DNA from: an uncultured Clostridia bacterium
GTDB taxonomy: Bacteria; Bacillota; Clostridia; Christensenellales; Borkfalkiaceae
DNA: 64,000 bases
Assembly (NCBI GenBank): GCA_947630705.1
Contig: CANRIK010000006.1
Coordinates: forward strand, 1 to 64,000
Direction of reading: 5' to 3'
Made by a program: the position numbers and the translations under genes. Positions 31,742 through 41,359 of the stretch are shown piece after piece. Position 1 is the stretch's first letter; the number at the start of each line of letters is the position of its first letter. Under the pieces are notes generated by a model that searched no databases, had not been told where the DNA came from, and was given only the letters and a program-made list of their open reading frames with translations.

Positions 31742-34387
31742 ATGGCAAAAAAGTATTGCTACCTTTTTACCGAAGGTAATGCAAACATGCGCGAGCTTTT
31801 GGGCGGCAAGGGCGCGAACCTCGCCGAGATGACCAATATCGGGCTTCCCGTACCGCAGGGCTTTACCATAAGCACCGAGGCTTGCACACAGTACTATGAG
31901 GACGGACGCAAAATCAACGAGGGTATTCAGAAAGAGATCCTCGAATATATCGATAAAATGGAAAAAATCACCGGCAAGAAGTTCGGCGACAAAGAGAATC
32001 CCCTTCTCGTGTCCGTACGTTCCGGCGCGCGCGCTTCCATGCCCGGCATGATGGATACGATTCTCAACCTCGGCTTGAACGAAGAGGTCGTTGAAGTCCT
32101 CGCCGCAAAATCCGGCAATCCCCGTTGGGCTTACGACTGCTATCGCAGATTCATTCAGATGTTCTCCGACGTCGTTATGGAAGTCGGCAAGAAATACTTC
32201 GAAAAACTCATAGACGAAATGAAGGCGAAGAAGGGCGTCACCCAAGACGTCGAGCTCGACGCGGACGACCTCAAAGCTCTTGCCAATCAGTTCAAGGCGG
32301 AATACAAAAAACAGCTCGGAACGGATTTCCCTTCCGATCCCAAGGTACAGCTCTTCGAGGCCATAAAAGCTGTGTTCCGTTCGTGGGACAACCCCAGAGC
32401 CAACGTTTACAGAATGGACCACGACATTCCTTACAGCTGGGGCACTGCCGTGAACGTTCAGATGATGGCGTTCGGCAACATGGGCGACAACTGCGGCACG
32501 GGCGTTGCGTTCACTCGTAATCCGGCGACGGGCGAAAAGGGACTCATGGGCGAATTTCTGACCAATGCGCAGGGCGAGGACGTTGTCGCCGGCGTAAGAA
32601 CTCCCATGCCCATAGAGCAGATGAAGAAGGTATTCCCCGACGTATACAACCAGTTTCAGGAAGTCTGCAAAATACTCGAAAATCATTACCGCGACATGCA
32701 GGATATGGAGTTCACCGTAGAGAACGAGAAACTTTACATGCTGCAAACGCGTAACGGCAAGCGCACCGCCGCCGCCGCAATAAAGATTGCCTGCGACCTC
32801 ATCGATGAAGGCATGATCACCGAAAAGGAAGCGCTCATGCAGATAGACGCCAAGTCTCTCGACATGTTGCTTCATCCCCAATTCGACCCCAAGGCCCTTA
32901 AAAACGCAGACAAAAACAACGTTGTCGGCAAGGGCATAGCCGCCTCTCCCGGCGCGGCCGCCGGAACCATAGTGTTCACTGCGGAGGACGCCGTAAAAGA
33001 GGGCAAGAAAGGCAAGAAAGTAGTTCTCGTACGCCTTGAAACCTCCCCCGAAGATATCGAGGGCATGAAGTACTCGCAGGGTATTCTCACCGTTCGCGGC
33101 GGTCAGACTTCGCACGCCGCCGTCGTAGCTCGCGGAATGGGCACCTGCTGCGTATCCGGTTGCGGCGACATTAAGATGGACGAAGAAAACAAGAAATTCA
33201 CCCTCGCCGGCAAGGTATTCAAAGAGGGAGACGGAATCTCACTCGACGGTTCCACCGGAAATATTTACGACTGCGTTATTCCCACCGTGCCGGCAGATCC
33301 CAACTCCGGCTATTTCGGCAGAATAATGTCGCTCGCCGACAAGTACAAGGCCCTTAAAGTAAGAACCAACGCCGATACTCCCACCGATGCAAGACAGGCA
33401 ATGGCGTTCGGCGCGCAGGGCATAGGCCTTTGCCGTACGGAACATATGTTCTTCGATCCGGCGAGAATAGGCGCATTCCGCGAAATGATTTGCGCGGATA
33501 CGGTAGAAGAGAGAGAAGCCGCTCTCGCGAAGATCGAGCCTATGCAGCAGGCCGACTTCGAAGGCCTCATGGAGGCTCTCGAAGGCCAGCCCGTCACTAT
33601 CCGTTTCCTCGATCCCCCTCTTCATGAGTTTGTTCCCACCGCAGAGGAGGACATAGAGGCTCTTGCAAAGGCGCAGAAGAAGAGCGTAGCTCAAATCAAG
33701 CAGATAATCTCCGACTTGCACGAATTCAACCCTATGATGGGTCACAGAGGCTGCCGTCTTACGGTAACATATCCCGAAATTGCCGTTATGCAGACGAACG
33801 CCGTCATAAAGGCCGCAATCAACGTGCAGAAGAAACATAAGAATTGGAAGGTCGTTCCCGAAATCATGATTCCTCTTACGGGCGAAGTCAAGGAAATGGC
33901 TTTCGTAAAGAAAATAGTCGTCAAGACCGCCGACGAAATAATAAAGGCGTCCGGAGTAGACCTTCACTACGAAGTCGGAACCATGATAGAAATTCCCCGT
34001 GCGGCGCTCACCGCCGACGAAATCGCCAAGGAAGCGGAGTTCTTCTGCTTCGGCACAAACGATCTGACCCAGATGACCTTCGGTTTCTCGCGTGACGACG
34101 CCGGCAAGTTCCTGCCCTCTTACTACGCCAACAAGATTTACGAGAGCGATCCCTTCGCGCGCCTCGACACGACGGGCGTAGGCAAGCTCATGGACATGGC
34201 TGTAACTCTCGGCAAGTCCGTAAGGCCGGAGCTCCACGTAGGTATCTGCGGCGAACACGGCGGCGATCCTTCGTCGATAGAGTTCTGCCACAACATAGGA
34301 TTGAATTACGTATCCTGCTCGCCCTATCGCGTGCCCATCGCGCGTCTTGCCGCGGCGCAGGCCAACATAAAGAATCCGAGAAAGTAA
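31742..34387 (+). CDS. ppdK: Pyruvate, phosphate dikinase
   Basis: 881-aa enzyme interconverting pyruvate, ATP and phosphate with PEP, AMP and pyrophosphate; important for PPi-based glycolysis or gluconeogenesis in anaerobes. The ATP-grasp domain starts GGKGANLAEM; the swivelling domain carries the phospho-His in GGQTSHAAVVARGMG (about residue 458); the PEP/pyruvate barrel ends with GICGEHGGDPSSIEFCH, holding a catalytic Cys. The ATG at 31742 has GGAGG upstream. The regulatory protein PDRP (yqfL) often found next to ppdK in Clostridia is not here. Confidence 0.97.
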   Translation: MAKKYCYLFTEGNANMRELLGGKGANLAEMTNIGLPVPQGFTISTEACTQYYEDGRKINEGIQKEILEYIDKMEKITGKKFGDKENPLLVSVRSGARASMPGMMDTILNLGLNEEVVEVLAAKSGNPRWAYDCYRRFIQMFSDVVMEVGKKYFEKLIDEMKAKKGVTQDVELDADDLKALANQFKAEYKKQLGTDFPSDPKVQLFEAIKAVFRSWDNPRANVYRMDHDIPYSWGTAVNVQMMAFGNMGDNCGTGVAFTRNPATGEKGLMGEFLTNAQGEDVVAGVRTPMPIEQMKKVFPDVYNQFQEVCKILENHYRDMQDMEFTVENEKLYMLQTRNGKRTAAAAIKIACDLIDEGMITEKEALMQIDAKSLDMLLHPQFDPKALKNADKNNVVGKGIAASPGAAAGTIVFTAEDAVKEGKKGKKVVLVRLETSPEDIEGMKYSQGILTVRGGQTSHAAVVARGMGTCCVSGCGDIKMDEENKKFTLAGKVFKEGDGISLDGSTGNIYDCVIPTVPADPNSGYFGRIMSLADKYKALKVRTNADTPTDARQAMAFGAQGIGLCRTEHMFFDPARIGAFREMICADTVEEREAALAKIEPMQQADFEGLMEALEGQPVTIRFLDPPLHEFVPTAEEDIEALAKAQKKSVAQIKQIISDLHEFNPMMGHRGCRLTVTYPEIAVMQTNAVIKAAINVQKKHKNWKVVPEIMIPLTGEVKEMAFVKKIVVKTADEIIKASGVDLHYEVGTMIEIPRAALTADEIAKEAEFFCFGTNDLTQMTFGFSRDDAGKFLPSYYANKIYESDPFARLDTTGVGKLMDMAVTLGKSVRPELHVGICGEHGGDPSSIEFCHNIGLNYVSCSPYRVPIARLAAAQANIKNPRK

Positions 34388-34401
34388 AAAGTACTATTTT
34401 T

Positions 34402-34440
34402 GCGGCGACGCGTGGAAAACGCGTCGCCGCCGATTTTTTT
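34402..34440 (+). terminator. Terminator of ppdK
   Basis: Perfect 12-bp stem GCGGCGACGCGT / ACGCGTCGCCGC, then TTTTTTT. Confidence 0.9.
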
Positions 34441-34554
34441 CAAAGAAAAAGCAGACGACATATAACTGCGCAAGTATGCAAGTCTGAAAAAAACGCGTTA
34501 AAATTTTTGCCGACGGGTTTTTGTCGCTCGCACCGCGCAATTATTCCAAAACGC

Positions 34555-34583
34555 TTGATTTCTGCGCCGATATATGCTAAATT
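34555..34583 (+). promoter_or_regulatory. Promoter of the chain-length-determinant-like gene
   Basis: TTGATT, 17-bp spacer, TAAATT. It leaves a leader of about 115 nt in which I see no clear regulatory fold. Confidence 0.55.
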
Positions 34584-34703
34584 AATTATGTATAGATTTG
34601 AATGCATGCTTTCAAACGCTTATTTTAATTTCGGCATTGCCGTATAGAGCAAGCCGCCGATGTATAAGATATATATTAACCGCAATTTTTACGGAGGAAA
34701 CAT

Positions 34704-35978
34704 ATGGAAGAAGAAAAGGAAGGAAAAACATTCGGTGATATCGTAAGAACGATATTCACGTTCAAATGGTTGGTGATAGGGCTTGCGCTCTTCATAACCG
34801 TAGCCGGAACGCTCGTAATTTATTTCGGGCTGAACAGCATGAACGCGTCTTACGTCCGCTCGTTTTCAGTGGTTATGCCGGGCAACGGCACAACTTATCC
34901 CGACAATACTCCTTTCAGCTACCGCAATATTCTGTCTCTTGAAAATATGGAGAGGGTCAAGAATGAAAACGAAGAACTCGAATATCTCGATCTGAACGAG
35001 CTTGTGGACGGCGCAATGTCGATAGAGCGCGAAGAAAACGAAAATGCCGGCGCAGAAAGAGACGATATTGTATATGTCGTGAAAGTAAAGACAACCTTTT
35101 TCCACAGCATTAAGGACGCACAGACGTTTATAGACGGTCTTTCGCAGATGCCGGTGAATTATGTGATGGAATTGGCCGCAAACAAAGACGTTTATCTCCG
35201 TAATTACGATAACGTAAAGCTGCTTGAAGATAAAGTCGATATACTTGTGAACCAGCATAAATATCTTATCGACGAAATAGCGAAAATCGACAGCACCTCC
35301 GGCAATTCTCCCAGCCGTACAAATCTCATTACGAAGCTCGACACTTTCGGCAAGGAGCTTACGGCTTTGCAGGAAAAGATGCGCAGAGAGCACTACGTTC
35401 TCGATAGCGACTACACGAAGAGCGTGTACGACAATATGATAACCAATCTGACCAACGAGAAGAAACAGCTCGAAGAGGCGCTTAAACTCGCCTACGGCAT
35501 GTTCGAGGACGCCGACAATCCCTCGGCAAATATCCAGCCCACCGAATCTATGGTACAGCTCTCCAAGGATATCGCCGAATTGAGCGCCGAAATCGAAGTC
35601 TATAACAGCTATTATTCGGATATCGGAAGCCGCGTGTCAATCATGAAGGAAGCCGATGAAAATTTCAAAGCGGATTTGAGCGAATTGCACGACAACCTCT
35701 CGGCGATAGTGGCGGAATGTCAGAAAACGATAGCCGACTACTATAATCTCACGACTTTTGTCAATTACACGGGTAAAATCGATTACGACGGCAGAATAAA
35801 TCTCTTGCTCTCCGTTCTGATAAGTTTGGTTATAGGTCTGGTAGTTGCCGCGATCGTGGGCTACATTGTCGGGGCTGTATCAAACGGCAAAAAGGCTGCG
35901 GCGCAGACCTCGGCGCCCGACGAAAGCTCTGCCGAAGAGCCCGTAAACGAGCATTTGGAAGAATCCGAAAACAAATAA
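34704..35978 (+). CDS. Wzz-like polysaccharide co-polymerase (chain-length determinant)
   Basis: 424-aa protein with two membrane segments, one near the start (WLVIGLALFITVAGTLVIYFG, ~25-45) and one near residue 375 (LLLSVLISLVIGLVVAAIVGYIVG), and between them a long, charged, coiled-coil-rich outer part. This plan is typical of Wzz/CpsC proteins that set the length of exported glycans. No glycan synthesis or tyrosine kinase genes lie next to it, so the substrate is unknown. The cytoplasmic tail is short and acidic and has no Walker motifs. GGAGG precedes the ATG. Could instead be a general coiled-coil membrane protein. Confidence 0.65.
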   Translation: MEEEKEGKTFGDIVRTIFTFKWLVIGLALFITVAGTLVIYFGLNSMNASYVRSFSVVMPGNGTTYPDNTPFSYRNILSLENMERVKNENEELEYLDLNELVDGAMSIEREENENAGAERDDIVYVVKVKTTFFHSIKDAQTFIDGLSQMPVNYVMELAANKDVYLRNYDNVKLLEDKVDILVNQHKYLIDEIAKIDSTSGNSPSRTNLITKLDTFGKELTALQEKMRREHYVLDSDYTKSVYDNMITNLTNEKKQLEEALKLAYGMFEDADNPSANIQPTESMVQLSKDIAELSAEIEVYNSYYSDIGSRVSIMKEADENFKADLSELHDNLSAIVAECQKTIADYYNLTTFVNYTGKIDYDGRINLLLSVLISLVIGLVVAAIVGYIVGAVSNGKKAAAQTSAPDESSAEEPVNEHLEESENK

Positions 35979-36005
35979 CGCTTCTTAAAACTTAAACTTT
36001 GCTCC

Positions 36006-36039
36006 GCCTCTCCGCAAAAGCGGAGGGGCATATTTATTT
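36006..36039 (+). terminator. Terminator after the Wzz-like gene
   Basis: GCCTCTCCGC / GCGGAGGGGC with an AAAA loop, then ATATTTATTT; it abuts the next promoter. Confidence 0.75.
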
Positions 36040-36067
36040 GACAACGGCTGTCCGATTATAATATAAT
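36038..36067 (+). promoter_or_regulatory. Promoter of the alr operon
   Basis: TTGACA, 18-bp spacer, TATAAT. Confidence 0.7.
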
Positions 36068-36128
36068 TGCAGTAATATACAAAAAGCGGCGGTAACTTTA
36101 AAGGGTTTTAACGGCATATATTTTAGGT

Positions 36129-37100
36129 ATGCAAAAAACTTTGGCCGTTGTAAATTTAAAAAAATTGAAGCAAAACGCGCTGTTCGTGCGGAAAATTTTA
36201 GGCGACAGAACATTCTATGCGGTGGTAAAGGCCAACGCATACGGACACGGCGGCGCACGGGTGGCTCTGGCCATAGAAAATATAGTCGACGGCTTCTGCG
36301 TCGCCATAACGGACGAGGGCGCGGCTCTGCGCATTTCGGGCATTACAAAGCCGATACTTGTCTTGACGCCTCCCCTCGGCGACGATGATATTGCGCGCGC
36401 GAAGTTCTATAACCTCACGGTGACGGTAAACTCCGTCGCCGCAGCAAAAGCGGCGCGCGGTCTCGACTTTCACATAAAGGTGAATACGGGCATGAACCGC
36501 CTCGGCTGTTCTCCCGACGAACTTTTATCCGTCCTCGGCGCGGCCGACCCCAACGGGATAAGAGGCGTATATTCACATCTGTATCTTCCGTCCGACCGCC
36601 GCGCGAGCGAGGAACAGCTCAAACTCTTCGAAGTTGCTCAAAAGGCTGTAAAAAGAGTCAATCCCGAGGCGACGGCGCATATAGCGGCGAGCGGAGGGAT
36701 ACTCTCGGGCGAAAAGTTTTTAAAAGACGGCGCCAGATGCGGAATACTTCTCTACGGCTACTCGCCCGAAGGCTTCTCTGCGCCTGTGGAGCCGATATTG
36801 ACGGTCTATGCCCGACGTACGCAGGTTACCGAATTCATAGGCGGCGGAGCCGGTTACGCTCTCGCCCCGAAAAAGTATGAAACTCTCTCCGCATATCGGT
36901 TGGGCTATGCCGACGGCTTTTTCCGTACGTGTCCGCTCGGTGTGGGCAATCTGTGCATGGATTCCTTTGTCCGCGAGGGCGGAGATGAGCTTGTCCGAGT
37001 GTTTTCCGACGCCGACGATTACGCTTTAAAGTGCAAAACGATAAGCTATGAAGCGCTCTGCTCGGTTACGCGGAGAGCCGAAATGGTCTACGAGGAGTGA
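36129..37100 (+). CDS. alr: Alanine racemase
   Basis: 323-aa PLP enzyme making D-alanine for peptidoglycan. PLP Lys34 is in VVKANAYGHG; the second-subunit Tyr is in GGAGYALAPKKYE; LCMDSF and RLGYADGF are family blocks. It is shorter than typical Alr (~370), mainly through compact loops and a short C-terminal barrel. First gene of an operon running to rsmD. The Shine-Dalgarno sequence is weak (TTAGG). Confidence 0.93.
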   Translation: MQKTLAVVNLKKLKQNALFVRKILGDRTFYAVVKANAYGHGGARVALAIENIVDGFCVAITDEGAALRISGITKPILVLTPPLGDDDIARAKFYNLTVTVNSVAAAKAARGLDFHIKVNTGMNRLGCSPDELLSVLGAADPNGIRGVYSHLYLPSDRRASEEQLKLFEVAQKAVKRVNPEATAHIAASGGILSGEKFLKDGARCGILLYGYSPEGFSAPVEPILTVYARRTQVTEFIGGGAGYALAPKKYETLSAYRLGYADGFFRTCPLGVGNLCMDSFVREGGDELVRVFSDADDYALKCKTISYEALCSVTRRAEMVYEE

Positions 37101-37102
37101 AA

Positions 37103-37651
37103 ATGAATTCTGCCGAAAAGGACGAACTGCGCTATAAACTCAAAGTCAAGCGCAGATATATGGGCGAAATAGTCCGCCTCGAAGCCGACAGGGCTATTTT
37201 GGAAGAGTTCATACAATCATTTTCGAATTACAAAAGTTTCTTTATATACAACGGTTTTTCCACCGAGGCACGCACGGATATGATAATTTCATATCTTTTG
37301 GAAAGCGGTAAAAGAGTATATCTTCCGCGCGTGGAGGGTAGGGAAATCGTTGCCGTTCCGTATTTTGGCGGAGAGTGCCCGCTCGGAGCATACGGCATAG
37401 CCGAACCCTGCGGAGAGCCCTTTTCGGGGGATATCGAAGTTACGGTAATTCCCCTGCTCGCCGTAAACGGACGCGGCTACCGCATAGGCTACGGCGGAGG
37501 GTTTTACGACAGATATTTAAAGGGTAAAAACACTCTCAAAGTCGGAATGGGGTACGGTTTTCAGATGGAAGAATTCAAAGAGGAGCCGTTTGACGTTCCT
37601 TTGGATAAATACCTTTGCGAAAGGGGGATATACGATTTTGTCGGAAAATAA
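37103..37651 (+). CDS. 5-formyltetrahydrofolate cyclo-ligase
   Basis: 182-aa enzyme converting 5-formyl-THF to 5,10-methenyl-THF with ATP. The signature GYRIGYGGGFYDRYL is clear and the length is normal. The ATG at 37103 has GAGGAG upstream; the track's GTG at 37097 would sit inside that site. It follows alr at once and overlaps the next gene by 14 bp. Confidence 0.93.
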   Translation: MNSAEKDELRYKLKVKRRYMGEIVRLEADRAILEEFIQSFSNYKSFFIYNGFSTEARTDMIISYLLESGKRVYLPRVEGREIVAVPYFGGECPLGAYGIAEPCGEPFSGDIEVTVIPLLAVNGRGYRIGYGGGFYDRYLKGKNTLKVGMGYGFQMEEFKEEPFDVPLDKYLCERGIYDFVGK

Positions 37652-38270
37652 AAGCGAAAAAGGTTTAAGATTCTGGTACGAGCTGCGCGACCTTCTGGCC
37701 GGAGCGGCATTTCCGTTCATGTTACAGCTTATCATAAACGCCACGTTTATAGGCTTGACTTCTTCCATAATACAGACCAACGATATTGCGCTCTCGATAG
37801 TAATGCTCTCGATAGGCGAGGTGTTGATGGGCGTGGCGTACTTCATATTCGGCAGGCAGAACGGAGCCACCTCGGTGAAAAAGATTCTCAATCACTCCAA
37901 GAAACTCGAAATAGGTTCGAAGGACAAGCAGGCGGAGTTCGGTACGGGCGAATACTCGGCTTACAAGGGCTTTCTAATTGCCCTGATAACCTGCGTGCCG
38001 TATATGATTTTCCAACTCGTACAGTGCTGTGCGCCCAACAGCTTCTGCGGCTTTTTGCTCCAATACGTATTCGGCTGGGCGGCAATTCCCTTCACGTTTG
38101 CCGAAAACGTCTCTCCTTGGCTCAACTTCTTGTTTGTGCTCTATCCCGTAGCCGTCCACGCCTTTGCATATATCTTTTTCGCGCATAAGGAGTGGGATAA
38201 ACTCCAACGCCTCGCGGCGACCGGCGACGCCGTGTCGGGAGACGGCAAGGGTAAAAATCCGGAAAAATGA
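37638..38270 (+). CDS. Five-helix membrane protein, unknown
   Basis: 210-aa protein if TTG at 37638 is the start (AAGGGGG upstream); the ORF from 37590 would overlap the previous gene by 60 bp. About five membrane segments, for example LLAGAAFPFMLQLIINATFIGL and WLNFLFVLYPVAVHAFAYIFF, with a charged central loop and a Lys/Gly-rich tail. Not recognised. It is tightly packed between the cyclo-ligase and rsmD (ATGA overlap). Confidence 0.65.
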   Translation: MSENKSEKGLRFWYELRDLLAGAAFPFMLQLIINATFIGLTSSIIQTNDIALSIVMLSIGEVLMGVAYFIFGRQNGATSVKKILNHSKKLEIGSKDKQAEFGTGEYSAYKGFLIALITCVPYMIFQLVQCCAPNSFCGFLLQYVFGWAAIPFTFAENVSPWLNFLFVLYPVAVHAFAYIFFAHKEWDKLQRLAATGDAVSGDGKGKNPEK

Positions 38271-38806
38271 GAATAATAGGAGGCAAATACCGCTCTTTAA
38301 CGCTTGCGGAATTTCGCGGCGACGATATCCGTCCCACCGCCGACAGAGTGAAGGAGAGTTTGTTCGATATCATTTTCCGCCTTGTGCCGTCGGCGCGCGT
38401 CCTCGATTTGTTCTGCGGAAGCGGCGGTCTGGGGCTCGAATGTATTTCGCGCGGCTCGCGGTTTGTGCATTTCAACGACGTCTCGCGCGACAGTTTGGAG
38501 GTTTTGAAAAAGAACCTCAAAAGATTGAAGGACGAGAGCGGTTACAAGGTTACCAATCTCGACTTCGCAGACTGCCTTCACGGACTTTCGGAGAACTTCG
38601 ACATAATCTTTCTCGACCCCCCGTACAGGCTGACGGCAGGCAACGAAGCTCTTGAAATTATCGCTTCGAAAAAACTGCTCGCGGCAGGCGGAGTCGCCGT
38701 TTTGGAGCGCGACGTTCCCTTTTCGGGAGAGATTTCGGGGCTTGAAATGTACGATGAACGCAAGTACGGCAAGACCTATCTCAACTTCTTTCGTCCCGTC
38801 GAGTAG
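38267..38806 (+). CDS. rsmD: 16S rRNA (guanine-966-N2)-methyltransferase RsmD
   Basis: 179-aa SAM-dependent methyltransferase. It starts MRIIGGKYRSLTL and shows VLDLFCGSGGLGLECISRG (SAM site) and the catalytic DPPY. Normal length. Followed by coaD after ~210 bp, as ylbH and coaD are neighbours in B. subtilis. Confidence 0.95.
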   Translation: MRIIGGKYRSLTLAEFRGDDIRPTADRVKESLFDIIFRLVPSARVLDLFCGSGGLGLECISRGSRFVHFNDVSRDSLEVLKKNLKRLKDESGYKVTNLDFADCLHGLSENFDIIFLDPPYRLTAGNEALEIIASKKLLAAGGVAVLERDVPFSGEISGLEMYDERKYGKTYLNFFRPVE

Positions 38807-38857
38807 GTTTGAAGCGGCCTTGAACGCATAGCCGGTCGGTTTTTGCAAGGGCATAAC

Positions 38858-38985
38858 GACCGACGGATATAAAATAAAGTTAACTTTCGACGGTTGCAAA
38901 AATAAAAGTATTGCGACCGACGGATACAAAAATAAATCGGCTACAAAAATAAACTGAAATAAAAACAAAAGGATATAAATATAAA
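38858..38985. repeat. Short degenerate direct repeats between rsmD and coaD
   Basis: GACCGACGGATATAAAATAAA (38858-38878) recurs as GACCGACGGATACAAAAATAAA (38915-38936), with further partial copies of TACAAAAATAAA up to ~38960. The purine-rich A-tract spacing may reflect slippage. No promoter or ORF is obvious here. Confidence 0.6.
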
Positions 38986-39015
38986 AACGGACAGCGGAAT
39001 AAAGCGGAATAATTT

Positions 39016-39504
39016 ATGAAAAAGTGCGTCTTTGCCGGCACATTCGACCCGCCTACGAACGGACACAGGCAGATCGTGGACAAGTGCCTTCAAATTTTCG
39101 ACGAAGTAGTCGTGGCAATAATGATAAACACCTCCAAGCGCCCCCTTCTCACGGAGGAGGAGAGGAAATATCTTCTCGAAAAACTCTATGAGAGCGAAAA
39201 GAGGGTGCGCGTGGAAATTTTCGAGGGCGCGGCGGTGGATATTCTCGAAAAGGAGAATACTCCGTTCTATGTGCGCGGAGTGAGAAATACCGTCGATTTC
39301 GAGTATGAGAACGCCGACTATTTCGCAAACAGGAAGCTGAAAAGCGATATAGTCACGATATATATTCCGGCGCAGCAGGAGAGCTTGCAGATAAGCTCCA
39401 CGCTCGTGAAAAATTCGGTAAAATTTCGCAAGGACTATGCGGAATATATGCCGGACGAGATACGCGCCGACTTTATGAAAATGCTGAAAGATAAAAAATT
39501 CTGA
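39016..39504 (+). CDS. coaD: Pantetheine-phosphate adenylyltransferase
   Basis: 162-aa enzyme of coenzyme A synthesis that adds AMP to 4'-phosphopantetheine. The nucleotidyl-transferase motif is FDPPTNGH (T/HxGH), followed by YVRGVRNTVDFEYE and the late SLQISSTLVKN. Normal length. The Shine-Dalgarno sequence is weak. Confidence 0.96.
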   Translation: MKKCVFAGTFDPPTNGHRQIVDKCLQIFDEVVVAIMINTSKRPLLTEEERKYLLEKLYESEKRVRVEIFEGAAVDILEKENTPFYVRGVRNTVDFEYENADYFANRKLKSDIVTIYIPAQQESLQISSTLVKNSVKFRKDYAEYMPDEIRADFMKMLKDKKF

Positions 39505-39543
39505 AATCGTTCCGAATTAAAAATAAACGTACGGAGAGCAAAA

Positions 39544-40566
39544 ATGTTCGAAAAACAGATAAGGATACCCGACCCCGAAGAAATTCTCGCGGCGGTGCCG
39601 ATGCCGGAAAATCTCAAAAAAATAAAGGCCGAGCGCGACAGACTCGTGTCCGACGTTATCACGGGCAAGAGCGATAAATTCGTCGTTATAGTCGGCCCGT
39701 GCTCCGCGCACGAGCAGGCGCCGGTTTTGGAGTATGTGGAGAGGTTGGGCAAACTCAACGAAAAGGTAAAGGAGAAACTTGTCCTCGTTCCCAGAATTTA
39801 TACCAACAAGCCTCGCACGAAGGGCGTGGGCTACAAGGGAATGTTCTCCCAGCCCGACCCCAATAAAAAAGAGGACATCTTAAAAGGCATATACGCCATA
39901 CGCGAATTGAACATAAAGGCCATAGAAGCCAGCGGACTTGCCGCCGCGGACGAAATGCTGTATCCGGCCAATATTCATTATGTAGAGGATCTGTTGAGCT
40001 ATATCGCCGTCGGCGCGCGTTCCAGCGAAAATCAGCTTCACCGCCTCGTGTCGAGCGGAATCGACGTCCCTGTCGGAGTCAAGAATCCCACCAGCGGCTC
40101 CATACTCGTGCTTCTCAACAGCATCTATGCCGCCCAGAGCGGTCAGGTGTTCAAACTTAACGGCTGGCAGGTAAAAACCAACGGCAATCCACTTGCTCAC
40201 GCAATTCTGCGCGGAGCTTCCGACGGCTACGGCAACGATATCCCCAATTTCCATTACGAAACGGTTATGACCGTCGCCGAGGGCTACGCGAAGTCCGGAC
40301 TTGCAAATCCGGCGATAATAATAGACGCAAACCACTCCAACAGCGGTAAAAAATTCAAACAGCAGATAAGAATATGCGAGGAGGTAATGCAGAACCGCCT
40401 CTATGATAAGGACTTCAAGAAGATAGTAAAGGGCTTTATGATAGAGAGCTTTCTCGAAGAGGGCAATCAGTCGGAGGACATAGTTTACGGCAAGTCCATA
40501 ACCGACCCCTGCCTCGGCTGGTGCGATACGGAGAGACTGCTCCTCGACATAGCGGAGAAGGTGTAA
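39544..40566 (+). CDS. DAHP synthase (class I, AroF/G/H type)
   Basis: 340-aa enzyme joining PEP and erythrose-4-phosphate at the start of aromatic amino acid synthesis. Blocks VGPCSAHE, PRIYTNKPRTKGVGYKG, GARSSENQLHR, GVKNPTSG and IIDANHSNSGKK identify the class I-alpha family; metal ligands Cys (GPCS), His and Asp are present. GGAG precedes the ATG. The gene ends one base before pheA, forming a small aromatic operon. Feedback specificity cannot be read. Confidence 0.95.
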   Translation: MFEKQIRIPDPEEILAAVPMPENLKKIKAERDRLVSDVITGKSDKFVVIVGPCSAHEQAPVLEYVERLGKLNEKVKEKLVLVPRIYTNKPRTKGVGYKGMFSQPDPNKKEDILKGIYAIRELNIKAIEASGLAAADEMLYPANIHYVEDLLSYIAVGARSSENQLHRLVSSGIDVPVGVKNPTSGSILVLLNSIYAAQSGQVFKLNGWQVKTNGNPLAHAILRGASDGYGNDIPNFHYETVMTVAEGYAKSGLANPAIIIDANHSNSGKKFKQQIRICEEVMQNRLYDKDFKKIVKGFMIESFLEEGNQSEDIVYGKSITDPCLGWCDTERLLLDIAEKV

Positions 40567-40567
40567 A

Positions 40568-41359
40568 ATGACGGTAGGCTATCTCGGTCCGGAGGGGAGC
40601 TATTCGCAGGTGGCGGCGCAGACTTTCGATAAAGACGCCGTCCTCAAAGACTATGCCACTTTTCCGGAGCTGTTTTCTGCCCTTTCGTCGGGCGAGTGCG
40701 ACTATATAGCCGTGCCGATAGAAAACAGTCTGAACGGCGGCGTTCTGCAAAATATCGATCTCTTGCAGTCGCATGAAAACGTCATAGCCGTAGAGGAGTG
40801 CGTGGTGAATATCGACCACAGGCTCGCCACGTTGAAGGGCGCAAAAAAGTCGCAGATCAAGAGAGTATACTCCCACCGTCAGGCGCTCGCCCAGTGCGGA
40901 GATTATCTCTCGCGCAACTTTCCGCACGCCGAACTGATTGCCACAACGTCAACGGCGGCAAGTTTGAAATTGATTAAGGATAAAACGGAGGCCGGAATAG
41001 TCGGCGCCCACGCCCGTTGCGAGGGCTTCGAGCTCTCGGAGGAAAATATCGCCGACGAAAAGACCAACCTCACCCATTTCCTGCTTGTAAAGAGGGGAGG
41101 GGTCGAAGATATCGCAAACTCGCGGAAGATATTCTTTTCGGCCACTTGCAACCATAAGCCGGGCGAACTTTTGGATATGCTCGCGCTCATACGCGAGTTG
41201 AATATGACAAAAATCGAATCCCGTCCCATCAAAAACCGACCGGGCGAATATCGGTTTTTTATAGAGATAGAAGCGGACATCTCCCGTGAAGATACGAGAA
41301 AAATTCTCGATAAAGTGGCAAAGACCGCCCGTTCCTTCAAATTGCTGGGCTGTTACTGA
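40568..41359 (+). CDS. pheA: Prephenate dehydratase
   Basis: 263-aa monofunctional enzyme turning prephenate into phenylpyruvate for phenylalanine. The catalytic region has LGPEGSYSQVAA, the segment YIAVPIENSLNGGV and TTSTAASLK...AGIVGAHARCEGF; a C-terminal ACT domain with KIESRPIKNRPGEYRFFIEI gives phenylalanine feedback. No chorismate mutase part is fused. Its stop codon touches the stop of the convergent ylbJ gene with no base between. Confidence 0.95.
   Translation: MTVGYLGPEGSYSQVAAQTFDKDAVLKDYATFPELFSALSSGECDYIAVPIENSLNGGVLQNIDLLQSHENVIAVEECVVNIDHRLATLKGAKKSQIKRVYSHRQALAQCGDYLSRNFPHAELIATTSTAASLKLIKDKTEAGIVGAHARCEGFELSEENIADEKTNLTHFLLVKRGGVEDIANSRKIFFSATCNHKPGELLDMLALIRELNMTKIESRPIKNRPGEYRFFIEIEADISREDTRKILDKVAKTARSFKLLGCY

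Noticed and set aside
31739-33115. 458-aa minus-strand ORF inside ppdK
   Set aside because: Shadow of a strongly biased coding sequence; no domain and no promoter.
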